Origin: Alteromonadaceae bacterium 2753L.S.0a.02
GTDB taxonomy: Bacteria; Pseudomonadota; Gammaproteobacteria; Pseudomonadales; Cellvibrionaceae
NCBI GenBank assembly: GCA_007827375.1
Contig: VISH01000002.1
Location: 3,063,001-3,127,000, forward strand
DNA length: 64,000 nucleotides
Direction of reading: 5' to 3'
Both the position numbers and the translations under genes were made by a program. How positions within the stretch are numbered: the first letter of the stretch is position 1; the number at the start of each line of letters is the position of its first letter. The notes below the pieces were generated by a model, which saw nothing but the letters and a program-made list of their open reading frames with translations, was not told where the DNA came from and did no database searches. This document shows positions 1 to 8,729 of the stretch, piece after piece.

Positions 1-144
1 GGCCCCGTGGACCCGAGCCGGCGGCAATCCACTATTCGTGCCCTGTCAGCAATAAACTCCCGAATTGGTAGTCATTTTGAAGAGGAGCTGGTGCATTGTT
101 TCAATCACATTGTGAGAAGCGAGGTGAGAGCCGGCAATATTTGA
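1..144 (+). CDS. 3' end of a gene cut by the window edge, HD-GYP-like tail
   Basis: Reading frame 1 is open from the first base to a TGA at 142-144 and encodes 47 residues. The tail contains IGSHFEEELVHCFNHI, which resembles the end of HD-GYP domains (a G-x-HF-[DE]-P-x-LV-x-x-F pattern near the C-terminus of cyclic-di-GMP phosphodiesterases). The usual proline is absent here and the catalytic HD and GYP motifs lie outside the window. The family call is therefore weak, and only the fact of a coding tail is reasonably supported. Confidence 0.45.
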   Translation, partial: GPVDPSRRQSTIRALSAINSRIGSHFEEELVHCFNHIVRSEVRAGNI

Positions 145-272
145 AGAGCGTCACTGTACAAAGAGGTACATATTTTCACCAGATACAATGCTAATGTTTG
201 CTCTACTGGATCACAGTATTCCAAATAACGGGAGATATAATTTTAGGCGACACACTTTCGGAGACTCCAACC

Positions 273-1070
273 ATGAACAAAAGATTACTATTACTTTGTT
301 TGGGATTGAGTCTGCATGGCTGCAACGGCGACAACATTGAGTTCCTCAACTCCTCCAACCAACTCGAAACCTCTGACATTTACATGCAGATTATCGCTGA
401 CGTGCGGCAACGCACGAATGATCAGAACGAAAGCGAAGATTACACCGCTTTGCAGGTTAATTTTATGGGCCAGCATCGCGATGGCTACTTTTTCTCAATC
501 GAATTAAATGATGATGACAGCGTTTCTGCGAGCGTTGACGGAGCGCCCTCAACACTGGTTAAACAGGTTTTTCCCGACCGTGGCGACCCCATGGCAGTGC
601 GCTATGCACAGGACTACACCACAACCGATGCAGCTGCTGTGTACAGCGTTGTGTTGGACCGTGAACGCGATGCCGAAACCCACGAAGTGGACTTCAATCT
701 ACCGGAAGAAACACCTTTCTCGGTGTCTGGCGAAGAAACCGGTATTGAGTTACAGGAAGCCGTCCTTGTTGAATGGAGTCCCCTGGCCGATACTGACTAT
801 GATTTGCGCTTGGCTTACAGCTGCGAATACGACAACGACACCATTAATTTTCACCTACATTACCCAAACCCCGACGAACCTGAATTAAGCAGTCCTTTCA
901 CGTTTATACCGGGTGATTATTTGGATTCGACGGAAGGTTTGAGTGACTGTACGCTTACCACCTCGCTGACTGGCAGTATGTACCAAGAAATCACAGACAG
1001 CGCTTTCGCTCAGCAGGAAATTCTCACCTCCCGCCGCCAAGCGATTACACGAAGCTTGCTGTTGCAGTAG
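273..1070 (+). CDS. Predicted lipoprotein of unknown function
   Basis: The protein has 265 residues. I chose the ATG at 273 because it begins a clean lipoprotein signal (MNKRLLLLCLGLSLHGC, lipobox LHGC, Cys17). An open frame 75 nt longer from 198 would bury the signal. The mature part is acidic, starts with a Ser/Asn-rich linker and has two later cysteines that could pair (in SCEYDND and SDCTL). I recognise no domain. Its stop lies 4 bp from the stop of the convergent gene that follows. Function unknown; envelope location is inferred from the lipobox. Confidence 0.7.
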   Translation: MNKRLLLLCLGLSLHGCNGDNIEFLNSSNQLETSDIYMQIIADVRQRTNDQNESEDYTALQVNFMGQHRDGYFFSIELNDDDSVSASVDGAPSTLVKQVFPDRGDPMAVRYAQDYTTTDAAAVYSVVLDRERDAETHEVDFNLPEETPFSVSGEETGIELQEAVLVEWSPLADTDYDLRLAYSCEYDNDTINFHLHYPNPDEPELSSPFTFIPGDYLDSTEGLSDCTLTTSLTGSMYQEITDSAFAQQEILTSRRQAITRSLLLQ

Positions 1071-1074
1071 CGAA

Positions 1075-1758
1075 TTATTTTTTAAGTGGGCTTTCTTTTT
1101 GAAGCTTCTCGAAATCCCTGTGGAAGTGCTCGAAAATAAATTCAAACGAGCGCTTCCAGGAACGCTGGTGATTGTCGCGAGTATTGGTCACCTTGCGCGG
1201 CGGCGCTATATTGATGTCGTCTTCGATAAGACCAATGGTTTGATGTGTTGCCGAATCTAACAAAGTGATTTGATAGCTCAATTGACCTATCGATTCGATT
1301 AACTCTGTGCCCACCGTACCTAAGGCCCGGTCACGATAAGCGCGCGGTAAAAACTCCAACGCGCGAACCTGTACAACCAAAACACCTTTTCCGCCTTTTT
1401 CGGTGGGTTGTAAACGACTGTTTTTAAATTCATCGTAGGAAACCTCTGCCATACGATCAATTAACAATTGCGATTCTTCCTGCTGAAAATCTTCCCAGTT
1501 TTTACGAAGTTGGCGTTTGGTTTTATCAGCAAGTTTAAATTCTGACAAATCCAGCGGAAATACAATAATTTTATTGTATTGACTATAATCCAGCGATTTA
1601 TCCACCACAAAGCGGTGGAAATTGCCACCCTTCCAAACAGTAAAATTACTGGCAACTTTAGCCTGATTATTCGAACCGGCAAACGCCTCACCACTCCACG
1701 AAAGTGTTGCAATTAATAGCCAAAAAAGTGTCCTGATTTTAATGTTCACAAAAGTCAT
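1075..1758 (-). CDS. Exported DUF3313-like protein
   Basis: The protein has 227 residues. The ATG at 1758 is preceded by a GGAAGA-type ribosome site and starts a hydrophobic signal segment ending in GEAFAG, so I prefer it to the longer open frame from 1863. The mature part has the pattern DYSQYNKIIVFPLDL, followed by a helical segment and strands VLVVQVRALEF and LSYQITLLDS. This resembles DUF3313-type periplasmic proteins, which are usually lipoproteins; here no lipobox cysteine is visible. The family assignment is by pattern only. It is divergent from pilU with about 180 bp between starts. Confidence 0.6.
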   Translation of the reverse strand: MTFVNIKIRTLFWLLIATLSWSGEAFAGSNNQAKVASNFTVWKGGNFHRFVVDKSLDYSQYNKIIVFPLDLSEFKLADKTKRQLRKNWEDFQQEESQLLIDRMAEVSYDEFKNSRLQPTEKGGKGVLVVQVRALEFLPRAYRDRALGTVGTELIESIGQLSYQITLLDSATHQTIGLIEDDINIAPPRKVTNTRDNHQRSWKRSFEFIFEHFHRDFEKLQKESPLKK

Positions 1759-1939
1759 TGAATTCTTCCGAGTTGATTTATCGTTGCTTCGCTCATTGAA
1801 ATTTTGAGCACTATCGCACCTCAAATTTACACTGTCAATTTCAGGGTAACCGGCTAAGGCCAAACCCCTGAATTAAGGCCGTCATCGCTGTTATCGTGTC
1901 TATACTGAACGGGAACCGAAGTTAAGGAGTCCCAGTACA

Positions 1940-3154
1940 ATGGCAACCCCGATAGACCCATTTTTAAAAATTCTCGCCCAGAAAGATGGCTCCGATTTAT
2001 ATCTGAGTACCGGTGCGCCGCCCTGTGCAAAATTTCAAGGCACACTCAAGCCGTTGTCGCAAACCGTCTACCAATCTGGCGAGATAGAAGCCATTGCCAA
2101 AAGCATCATGGATGAAGAACAGCGCGAAGCATTTCTTCACGAACTGGAAATGAATCTCGCCATTTCCATTCCCGGTGTGGGGCGATTTCGTATCAACATT
2201 TTCAGGCAACGCAATGAGGTTTCCATCGTTGCACGCAATATCAACACCGAAATTCCACAATTCGATAAACTGGGCCTGCCCGAGATACTCAAAGACATCA
2301 TTATGACCAAACGTGGCCTGGTGCTGTTTGTGGGTGGCACAGGCTCAGGTAAATCAACCTCTTTGGCAGCGCTTATAGATCACCGTAACGCCAATTCCGG
2401 CGGGCACATCATTACCATCGAAGATCCGGTAGAATACGTGCACAAACATAAAAAGAGCGTGATCAACCAGCGTGAGGTCGGGGTAGACACAAGGAGCTTC
2501 CGCAACGCGCTCAAAAACACGCTTCGCCAGGCGCCAGACGTAATACTTATCGGCGAAATTCGCGATAGGGAAACCATGGAACACGCCCTGGAATTCGCTG
2601 AAACCGGGCACTTGGCCATATCTACCCTGCATGCCAATAACGCCAATCAGGCGCTGGAGCGCATCATCAACATGTTCCCCGAAGAACGACGCCCACAATT
2701 GCTGTTGGGCCTCTCGCAGAACATTCGCGGATTTGTTTCGCAACGCCTGGTACCTACCGTGGACGGCAAGCGATGCGCGGCTGTCGAAGTACTTCTGGGA
2801 ACCAAAACCATCCAAGAACTCATACTCAAAGCGCGGCTTACCGAAATAAAGGAAATTATGGAGAAATCGGAAAACCTCGGTATGCAAACGTTCGATGCTG
2901 CGTTGTTTAAGTTGCACAAGTCCGGAAAAATCAGTTTTGACGATGCTATGTCTAACGCCGACTCTCCCAACAACCTGCGTTTGCGCATAAAACTCGCCGA
3001 TGGCGAAAAGGGCAAAGGCGCTGGCAAAATTCCGATGGACAACGCGCCAAGCGCTAAGCCTTCCACGAGTTTTGGAGAGCTCTCACTGGAAGCCATGGAA
3101 GATCCCGAAGCGGAACCTAGCGAGGAGACTTCATTTCCGCCGAAATTGGGGTAA
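1940..3154 (+). CDS. pilU: PilT/PilU-family twitching motility ATPase
   Basis: The protein has 404 residues and belongs to the type IV pilus retraction ATPases, hexameric cytoplasmic motors at the pilus base. Visible motifs are Walker A GGTGSGKST (about residues 134-142), the Asp box region TIEDPVEYVH, Walker B ILIGEIRDRETM and the His box ISTLHANNANQALERI. The length, the divergent tail and the N-terminal IDPFLKILAQKDGSDLYLSTGAPP favour PilU over PilT. No pilT is adjacent, unlike in Pseudomonas, where the two are neighbours. A good AAGGAG site lies at 1922-1927. The C-terminal 50 residues are Pro/Ser/Glu-rich and probably disordered. Confidence 0.9.
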   Translation: MATPIDPFLKILAQKDGSDLYLSTGAPPCAKFQGTLKPLSQTVYQSGEIEAIAKSIMDEEQREAFLHELEMNLAISIPGVGRFRINIFRQRNEVSIVARNINTEIPQFDKLGLPEILKDIIMTKRGLVLFVGGTGSGKSTSLAALIDHRNANSGGHIITIEDPVEYVHKHKKSVINQREVGVDTRSFRNALKNTLRQAPDVILIGEIRDRETMEHALEFAETGHLAISTLHANNANQALERIINMFPEERRPQLLLGLSQNIRGFVSQRLVPTVDGKRCAAVEVLLGTKTIQELILKARLTEIKEIMEKSENLGMQTFDAALFKLHKSGKISFDDAMSNADSPNNLRLRIKLADGEKGKGAGKIPMDNAPSAKPSTSFGELSLEAMEDPEAEPSEETSFPPKLG

Positions 3155-3230
3155 GGCAATAAAACGTGACGTATTTTTGATCGAAAGACACATTTCTTCA
3201 CAAAATAATGAAAAAACTAATAGACGCTTA

Positions 3231-3272
3231 TAGTCTTTATGACTACAATGCGCCATATAGTCTGCATGACTA
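3231..3272. repeat. Two TAGTC-N5-GACTA inverted repeats
   Basis: TAGTC-TTTAT-GACTA (3231-3245) and TAGTC-TGCAT-GACTA (3258-3272) lie 27 bp apart centre to centre in the 263-bp stretch between the pilU stop and the terminator. They also sit in a doubtful 62-codon open frame (3208-3396), where they encode YSLYDY and YSLHDY. They could be paired operator sites, RNA hairpins or a tandem coding duplication. The sequence alone does not decide. Confidence 0.45.
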
Positions 3273-3417
3273 TTTGACAGAGTTGTTATTGTTTAAGACA
3301 GAACCTCTGCGCCCTCACCCTAACGGCAAGGTTTTAAAGTTCGATGAGTGTGAACTTTCAGGGGTGACCGGCGCCCTGCACAGACCGGTTGCGTAGAGAT
3401 TTTACTGTCATCAAAAT

Positions 3418-3445
3418 GGGCGACATTCATGTCGCCCTGTTTTTT
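3418..3445 (+). terminator. Rho-independent terminator after pilU
   Basis: A GGGCGACA stem, TTCA loop and TGTCGCCC complementary arm are followed by TG and six T. This is a strong intrinsic terminator about 265 nt downstream of the pilU stop, so the pilU transcript probably has a long 3' region containing the TAGTC-N5-GACTA repeats. Confidence 0.85.
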
Positions 3446-3517
3446 CTCCCCCCTTAACGCATCACATCCTCAGAATACGTTACTATTCGCCTCCGCAAAT
3501 TTCAGGGAGACGCAGAT

Positions 3518-4276
3518 ATGTCGAAAACCGTATTAATTACCGGTGCATCCTCGGGTTTTGGCGCGGCAACAGCGCGACTATTCGCAAACAAAGGCCATCG
3601 ACTCGTGTTGTTGGCCAGACGCCAGGAACGCCTCGAAGCGTTGCAGCAGGAACTCGCAGAACTGACAGAAGTGTGCGCACTCACAGCAGACATATGCAAT
3701 ATCCAACAACTGCCGGGACGACTGAAATCCATCCCTGATGCATTCACCCCCATCGACATTCTGGTAAACAATGCCGGCCTGGCGTTAGGCATGGAAAAGG
3801 CCCACGAAACCCACTGGGAAGACTGGCAAACCATGGTGGATACCAACATCACCGGTTTGCTGGCCATCACCCGGTATTTTTTGCCACAAATGGTGCAACA
3901 CAACACCGGCCATATTATTAATATCGCTTCTACCGCTGGCAGTTGGCCCTACCCCGGAGGCAACACTTACGGCGCGAGCAAGGCTTTTGTGCAACAATTT
4001 TCGCGAGGCCTGCGGGCAGATTTACTGGGCACTAAAGTGCGTGTCACCACCCTAAGCCCCGGCATGGCCGAAACCGAGTTTTCTGAAGTCCGGTTTCACG
4101 GCAACAAACAGCAGGCGGCATCGGTTTATGAAAACACCAAACCATTGAGTGCTGAAGACATCGCCGATATTATTTATTGGGTGAGTAGCGTACCTTCCCA
4201 CGTTAATATTAACGAAATGGAAATAATGCCGGTGGATCAATCCTGGGGACCGCTTGCAGTGCATCGTAACGGGTAA
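3518..4276 (+). CDS. SDR-family NADP-dependent dehydrogenase, YdfG-like
   Basis: The protein has 252 residues, typical for a classical short-chain dehydrogenase. Visible motifs are the TGASSGFG nucleotide-binding glycine loop near the N-terminus, the structural NNAG motif, the catalytic Ser in NIASTAGSW and the YGASK Tyr/Lys pair. The overall pattern (LLARRQERLEAL, LNNAGLALG-type block, PGMAETEFSEVRFHG) is that of YdfG, which reduces 3-hydroxy acids and malonic semialdehyde in E. coli; the substrate here is inferred. A ribosome site (CAGGGAGA) precedes the ATG. The gene follows the pilU terminator and is probably monocistronic, convergent with the men operon. Confidence 0.85.
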   Translation: MSKTVLITGASSGFGAATARLFANKGHRLVLLARRQERLEALQQELAELTEVCALTADICNIQQLPGRLKSIPDAFTPIDILVNNAGLALGMEKAHETHWEDWQTMVDTNITGLLAITRYFLPQMVQHNTGHIINIASTAGSWPYPGGNTYGASKAFVQQFSRGLRADLLGTKVRVTTLSPGMAETEFSEVRFHGNKQQAASVYENTKPLSAEDIADIIYWVSSVPSHVNINEMEIMPVDQSWGPLAVHRNG

Positions 4277-4298
4277 TTCAAGTCCTTTAAACTTCGAC

Positions 4299-4330
4299 GG
4301 TGATGCCTTTTCATGCCTTCTCGCATCACC
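4299..4330. terminator. Hairpin between convergent SDR gene and men operon
   Basis: GGTGATGC (4299-4306) and GCATCACC (4323-4330) form a perfect 8-bp stem with a 16-nt loop between two convergent transcription units. No T-run follows on either side, so it may be a factor-assisted end or simply an inverted repeat. Confidence 0.35.
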
Positions 4331-4392
4331 TCTGAATCAAGCGAAGGCGTTCCAGGCTAGTTTGAAGTGTTAATCAAGACGGTATAAGAAAA

Positions 4393-4815
4393 TTATCGTG
4401 CTAGCCTTACCGCAACTGTGAGGCGCGACGCACACACCAATTCGCCGCGCTCATCACTTATCTGAATATCCCATACCTGAAGGGTGGTGCCAATCCGTAA
4501 TGCTCTGGCTACTCCCGTTACTGTACCCGCACGAACCGAACGAAGATGGTTTGCATTGACCTCTACACCAAAACTCACCGTGTTTTCCTCAGCCATTAAA
4601 TGCGCGGCAACACTGCCAAGGGTTTCGGCCAATACGACCGATGCACCACCGTGTAAAAAACCCATGGGCTGACGAGTTCGCTCATCAACCGGCATCGTAG
4701 CAGTGATCGAGTCATCCCCAATTTCGGTTATTTCAATACCGAGGTGGCTCACCAGGGTGTTTTGCGAAAATACGTTCAAATCTGAAATAGATGCTTTCTT
4801 TTTCCAAAGGCTCAT
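4393..4815 (-). CDS. menI: 1,4-dihydroxy-2-naphthoyl-CoA hydrolase (hotdog thioesterase)
   Basis: The protein has 140 residues with the PaaI/YdiI-type hotdog signature GFLHGGASVVLAETLGS; the Glu in it is the expected catalytic residue. The C-terminal strands (VWDIQISDERGELVCASRLT) fit the fold. It is the last gene of the men operon and overlaps menE by 4 nt (ATGA). On sequence alone it could be a general acyl-CoA thioesterase, but its place directly behind menE makes release of DHNA from DHNA-CoA, the step after MenB, the best role. Confidence 0.88.
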   Translation of the reverse strand: MSLWKKKASISDLNVFSQNTLVSHLGIEITEIGDDSITATMPVDERTRQPMGFLHGGASVVLAETLGSVAAHLMAEENTVSFGVEVNANHLRSVRAGTVTGVARALRIGTTLQVWDIQISDERGELVCASRLTVAVRLAR

Positions 4816-6161
4816 AACAACGAAATCTCTCGTAAAATAAGTGCGGCCCGGCGGGTGAGCTCAGCGCGACTGGGTTTTAAACTGCCACTAGCTGCTAAGG
4901 CGGCATAATAACGTGGCACTAAATGGCCCGGCAATTGCCGTTTTAATGTATCGATAATATGTTTGCGAAAAGAATCAGTAAGTTCGCCTCTGTTTAATTC
5001 CACAAAAGCAAATGGTACTTTTCCAAACTCTGAATGTTCTACTGGTACCACCACCGCTCGCACAATTTCGCTTTGATTGAGCAAGCCGTATTCAATTTCT
5101 TCTGGTTGGATATTCTTACCGCCGCTGATAAATTGATTATCCAAACGCCCTGTTAAATGCCATTTCCCATCTCGCCGCTCGGCTAAATCGCGGGTATGGA
5201 ACCAGCCATCGCCATCACGGCCGTTATCGATTTTACCGGCGCGCCAGTATCCCAAAAACAGATTTTTACCACGTAACAAAATTTCATTTTCCGGAGAAAG
5301 CTGCAGTTCCACTCCAGGTATAAGGCATTGCTTACCCGAGGTATTTGTTGTAAACACCTGAGAAGCCGCTTCACTCATACCGTAAGTTGGGCACAATGGC
5401 AAACCTAGCTGTTTACCTCTATCCAGTAATTCGGCATTACAAGGTCCCCCGCCCAGTAACACCGCTTGCAACTCCGGTAAGGGTTTAAAATTCAAAAGTA
5501 AGCGCTGCAACTGTGTACTAACCATAGAGCAATGGCTAATGCGTTGTTTAAACAGATTTTTGCCATCTTCTACCACGCCATTTATTACCAGTGTGGTCGC
5601 AGACAATAGCGCGCGCAAAACCTGAGCAAAACCACCAATATGGTAAATGGGTAAACTTAACAAGGTTCGGCTGAGCGGTGCGAGTGGTATCAGCGAATTA
5701 CAAGCCGCAGCATTGCTTAACAAACTTTGATAACTGTGTACTACCAACTTGGGTACGCCACTGGAACCTGAAGTAAAAATACCGAGTACCGGCGCAGTAT
5801 CGGCAAATGTTTGCTGGGAAAGGCTCGAATGTGCAGCTTTTAGCATTAAATTATGCAGATCCAGCCGTTTCAAGCCCAAATTTTTTTCAAGAGAAATAAT
5901 GCGTTGCACCGGCAAGTCTGCGTAAATAGGCACTGCTACATGACCCGCATTCATAGCCGCAAACAAATTAACTAAAGATTCGATGGTATTGCGAACAGGC
6001 ACTAAAAGCGGCGCACCACGGCCAATATTTTTGAGTTCCACTGAAACGCCTGAAACCCGCTCATAAAACTGCCCGAAACTCAAAGTCTCTTGGGCACTTT
6101 CTAGAAAGGGTTTTTCGCCCGCGACAGCAGCGGCACGGGCGAGCGGGCATGCTACATTCAC
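4812..6161 (-). CDS. menE: o-Succinylbenzoate-CoA ligase
   Basis: The protein has 449 residues of the acyl-adenylate-forming (ANL) family. The phosphate-binding motif GIFTSGSSGVPKLV, the PTYGMSEAASQV motif (A5-type) and GWFHTRDLAERRDG with LTGRLDNQFISGGKNIQPEEIE (hinge region) are present. It activates o-succinylbenzoate to the CoA ester for MenB. It starts at a GTG overlapping the menC stop (GTGA) and overlaps menI by 4 nt. It is slightly shorter than many ligases but complete through the C-terminal domain. Confidence 0.92.
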   Translation of the reverse strand: MNVACPLARAAAVAGEKPFLESAQETLSFGQFYERVSGVSVELKNIGRGAPLLVPVRNTIESLVNLFAAMNAGHVAVPIYADLPVQRIISLEKNLGLKRLDLHNLMLKAAHSSLSQQTFADTAPVLGIFTSGSSGVPKLVVHSYQSLLSNAAACNSLIPLAPLSRTLLSLPIYHIGGFAQVLRALLSATTLVINGVVEDGKNLFKQRISHCSMVSTQLQRLLLNFKPLPELQAVLLGGGPCNAELLDRGKQLGLPLCPTYGMSEAASQVFTTNTSGKQCLIPGVELQLSPENEILLRGKNLFLGYWRAGKIDNGRDGDGWFHTRDLAERRDGKWHLTGRLDNQFISGGKNIQPEEIEYGLLNQSEIVRAVVVPVEHSEFGKVPFAFVELNRGELTDSFRKHIIDTLKRQLPGHLVPRYYAALAASGSLKPSRAELTRRAALILREISLL

Positions 6162-7129
6162 AATAATTGCTGTTCGAAATGAAGATATTCTTCGATTGGG
6201 TGTTCAGACTGATGATTTATGAAATACTTGAGCGTATCCAGCCCGTGGTACTCAGTTCTGGCCGTTTTATTTGCCAGCGCATAGAGAGCTCGCAGTCCGA
6301 TCGGCGTTTCGAAACCGCTACTAATTACGCGATTTATCTGCTGTTGCTGCGCCCACTCGAGCAGCGCCAGGGTTCGCGCCATGCCCAGCAAGCTGGGTTT
6401 TAAAATGAGTGCCACCAAACCGGCCACTTTGCGAACCGTACGATCACTTTGAAATAAGGTTTCATCGTAAGCGAAGGGTATTTTGCTAAATTGTTCCCAG
6501 CGTTCATAGTCATCAGCCTGCCGCAAAGGGTCTTCTATCCATTGCACGCGGGTAATATCTATATTCGCACATAATTTATCAATAAAATCGGGCGTCCATT
6601 GTTGGTTAGCATCCAAACGCAACTTTCCCCTGAAATTATTTTGCGAGCAGATGCGCCTAATGCGCTCGATATCTTCTTCAATAGGATGCAATCCTACTTT
6701 TACTTTGGTCACAGCGCTGTAAGTTGGAAACTTAAATACGCCTTCACTGAGATCACTTTCAGTTAATAGACCACATAATTTCGGTATTCCGAAATAATTG
6801 TTCTCCAATTCGAGAAATAACGCCGCCAAGCCCATTTCCACCGACGGCGATAGTGCACCGGTAAAGGTGGCAAGGCGTCGCGAAAGCGTGTTGGACGTCC
6901 AATTGAGGTCTGCCTTAAAAAAAGCGCGTACTTGCTGATCGGCTTCTGCGAGACTTTCGCGGCTATAGCCTGGTAATGGTGCGATTTCGGTCCAATAGCA
7001 GCGGCCATTTAAAGTCCACTTCAACAACAAACTCTCGCGCTCGGTTAGCAACGCAGCAGACAAGCGCAAGGGTTTTAACAAGGGCAAGCGATAATAATAA
7101 AGCTCCACCCTCTCGATGGCGTAATCCAC
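6158..7129 (-). CDS. menC: o-Succinylbenzoate synthase (enolase superfamily)
   Basis: The protein has 323 residues. It dehydrates SHCHC to o-succinylbenzoate. Enolase-superfamily landmarks are visible: TKVKVG with the KxK acid/base pair, RLDANQQW, VQWIEDP and AYDETL (the three metal ligands Asp, Glu, Asp) and LILKPSLLG with the second catalytic Lys. The start is a GTG whose G is shared with the TAG stop of menB, so translation is probably coupled. The length is normal for MenC of the E. coli type. Confidence 0.93.
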   Translation of the reverse strand: MDYAIERVELYYYRLPLLKPLRLSAALLTERESLLLKWTLNGRCYWTEIAPLPGYSRESLAEADQQVRAFFKADLNWTSNTLSRRLATFTGALSPSVEMGLAALFLELENNYFGIPKLCGLLTESDLSEGVFKFPTYSAVTKVKVGLHPIEEDIERIRRICSQNNFRGKLRLDANQQWTPDFIDKLCANIDITRVQWIEDPLRQADDYERWEQFSKIPFAYDETLFQSDRTVRKVAGLVALILKPSLLGMARTLALLEWAQQQQINRVISSGFETPIGLRALYALANKTARTEYHGLDTLKYFINHQSEHPIEEYLHFEQQLL

Positions 7130-7977
7130 TATGGTTGCCTTTTAAATTTAGTAAAGTCGGGCTTGCGTTTTTCGAGGTAGGCATTGCGACCCTCTTGCCC
7201 TTCTTCGGTCATGTAGAAAAGCATGGTGGCATTACCGGCCAACTCCTGAATACCGGCCTGGCCATCGAGGCCGGCATTGAAAGCTGATTTTAAAACACGC
7301 AGTGCAATGGGCGATTGCACCAGCATTTCTTTGGCCCATTGCACGGTTTCGATTTCGAGATTTTCCAGTGCAACCACAGTATTAACCAAACCCATATCAA
7401 GTGCCTGTTGGGCATCGTATTGGCGGCACATAAACCAGATTTCCTTAGCCTTTTTAGGGCCGATTAAGCTGGCCATATAACTGGCGCCAAAGCCGCCATC
7501 AAACGACCCCACCTTAGGACCAGTTTGACCAAAGCGGGCATTTTCAGCAGCGATGGTGATATCGCATACCAAATGCAACACATGGCCACCACCAATGGCG
7601 TAACCAGCCACCATAGCAATTACCGGTTTTGGAATGGAGCGAATTTCTTTTTGCAAATCCAGTACATTGAGATGGTGCGTACCAGAGTCATCTTTGTAAC
7701 CTGAATCTCCGCGTACCCGCTGGTCACCACCGGAACAAAATGCCAGATCGCCCTGCCCGGTTAAAACCACAACACCAAGCTCATCATCAAAGCGCGCATC
7801 GGCCAGTGCATCGCGAATTTCTGAGATGGTTTGAGGCCGAAAAGCATTGCGCACTTCGGGTCGATTAATTGTTATTTTTGCTATGCCCTGCGATTTTTCG
7901 TAACGGATATCTGAATAGCTTCCAGACACTTGCCAGTCTAATGCGGGTTTAATTGAGCTTTTTGCTGGGTCGTTCAT
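7129..7977 (-). CDS. menB: 1,4-Dihydroxy-2-naphthoyl-CoA synthase
   Basis: The protein has 282 residues of the crotonase family. CSGGDQRVRG, the oxyanion-hole segment AGYAIGGGHVLHLVCD and QTGPKVGSFDGGFGASY are typical of MenB, the last being the region of the bicarbonate-dependent (type I) enzymes. The C-terminal EGRNAYLEKRKPDF is also characteristic. It closes the second ring of naphthoquinone from o-succinylbenzoyl-CoA. It overlaps menH by 4 nt (ATGA). Confidence 0.95.
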   Translation of the reverse strand: MNDPAKSSIKPALDWQVSGSYSDIRYEKSQGIAKITINRPEVRNAFRPQTISEIRDALADARFDDELGVVVLTGQGDLAFCSGGDQRVRGDSGYKDDSGTHHLNVLDLQKEIRSIPKPVIAMVAGYAIGGGHVLHLVCDITIAAENARFGQTGPKVGSFDGGFGASYMASLIGPKKAKEIWFMCRQYDAQQALDMGLVNTVVALENLEIETVQWAKEMLVQSPIALRVLKSAFNAGLDGQAGIQELAGNATMLFYMTEEGQEGRNAYLEKRKPDFTKFKRQP

Positions 7978-8729
7978 GGGTGTTGTTCAACGTCCTTTAA
8001 TACATTAATAATACGGTCTGCAATCCACTGAGGATTCTGAAAATGAATATTGTGGCTGGCGCACTCTGCAATGTGGTGACTCACGCCCTGTAATTGCTTA
8101 CCCACTGCGGTGAACTTGCGATCGTGTTCGCCGGTAAAATACCAAACATTCAAGGCTTCATCGGCGAGCACTGTACGAAAATCCGGTTGCCAACCCAGGC
8201 TGAATTGCATAATTTGAGTTGCCAGTTCACGGCCATTGAGATTTAGCCGCTGGGCAACCAGAGTATCGATTTGCTGCTCCGTCATGCCCTGAAAAACAGA
8301 CTGCTGAAACCAACGCCCCAACACTGCGGGCATCGGCTCGAAACCAAAAGCCTTGGCCCAGGCCGTATCCCATTGCAAGCGTCGATAGCAATCATCGGGC
8401 TTTTGCAGTCCTGGATGAGCACTTTCCAAAAAGAGCCCCAATAAAGCCTCGGGTTCAGTAACAATCAGGTATTGTGCCACCGCCATGGCCATTCTGCCGC
8501 CCAAGGAGTAGCCATACAGATAAAATTGCCTGGGCAAGGTTGCGCGGATATTTTTAAACCAGGTCACAATCACTTCCTCAAAAACCTGGGCGGTATTTAC
8601 CGCTTGGGGCAATTCCAGGGTGCGCATCTGAACATGCCCACTCAACAATTCATTAAGGTGTGAAAACTCCTCTTGCTGCCCCATAAAGCCAGGAAGCAGT
8701 ATTAGATGTGGCTTTGCAATTGATGACAT
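7974..8729 (-). CDS. menH: SHCHC synthase (alpha/beta hydrolase)
   Basis: The protein has 251 residues. It eliminates pyruvate from SEPHCHC to give SHCHC. The N-terminal LLPGFMGQQEEF, the nucleophile elbow GYSLGGRMAMAVA (Ser), a likely acid in WYFTGEHDRKF and the His in ASHNIHFQNP make a complete alpha/beta-hydrolase triad. It overlaps the 3' end of menD by 28 nt, the deepest overlap of the operon. Confidence 0.9.
   Translation of the reverse strand: MSSIAKPHLILLPGFMGQQEEFSHLNELLSGHVQMRTLELPQAVNTAQVFEEVIVTWFKNIRATLPRQFYLYGYSLGGRMAMAVAQYLIVTEPEALLGLFLESAHPGLQKPDDCYRRLQWDTAWAKAFGFEPMPAVLGRWFQQSVFQGMTEQQIDTLVAQRLNLNGRELATQIMQFSLGWQPDFRTVLADEALNVWYFTGEHDRKFTAVGKQLQGVSHHIAECASHNIHFQNPQWIADRIINVLKDVEQHP

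Noticed and set aside
198..272. A 25-codon extension of the first lipoprotein
   Set aside because: The internal ATG at 273 starts a perfect lipoprotein signal; the extension would place it inside the protein.
3208..3396. A 62-codon frame behind pilU
   Set aside because: Weak start, no family, and its most striking part is the inverted repeats; kept only as a repeat finding.
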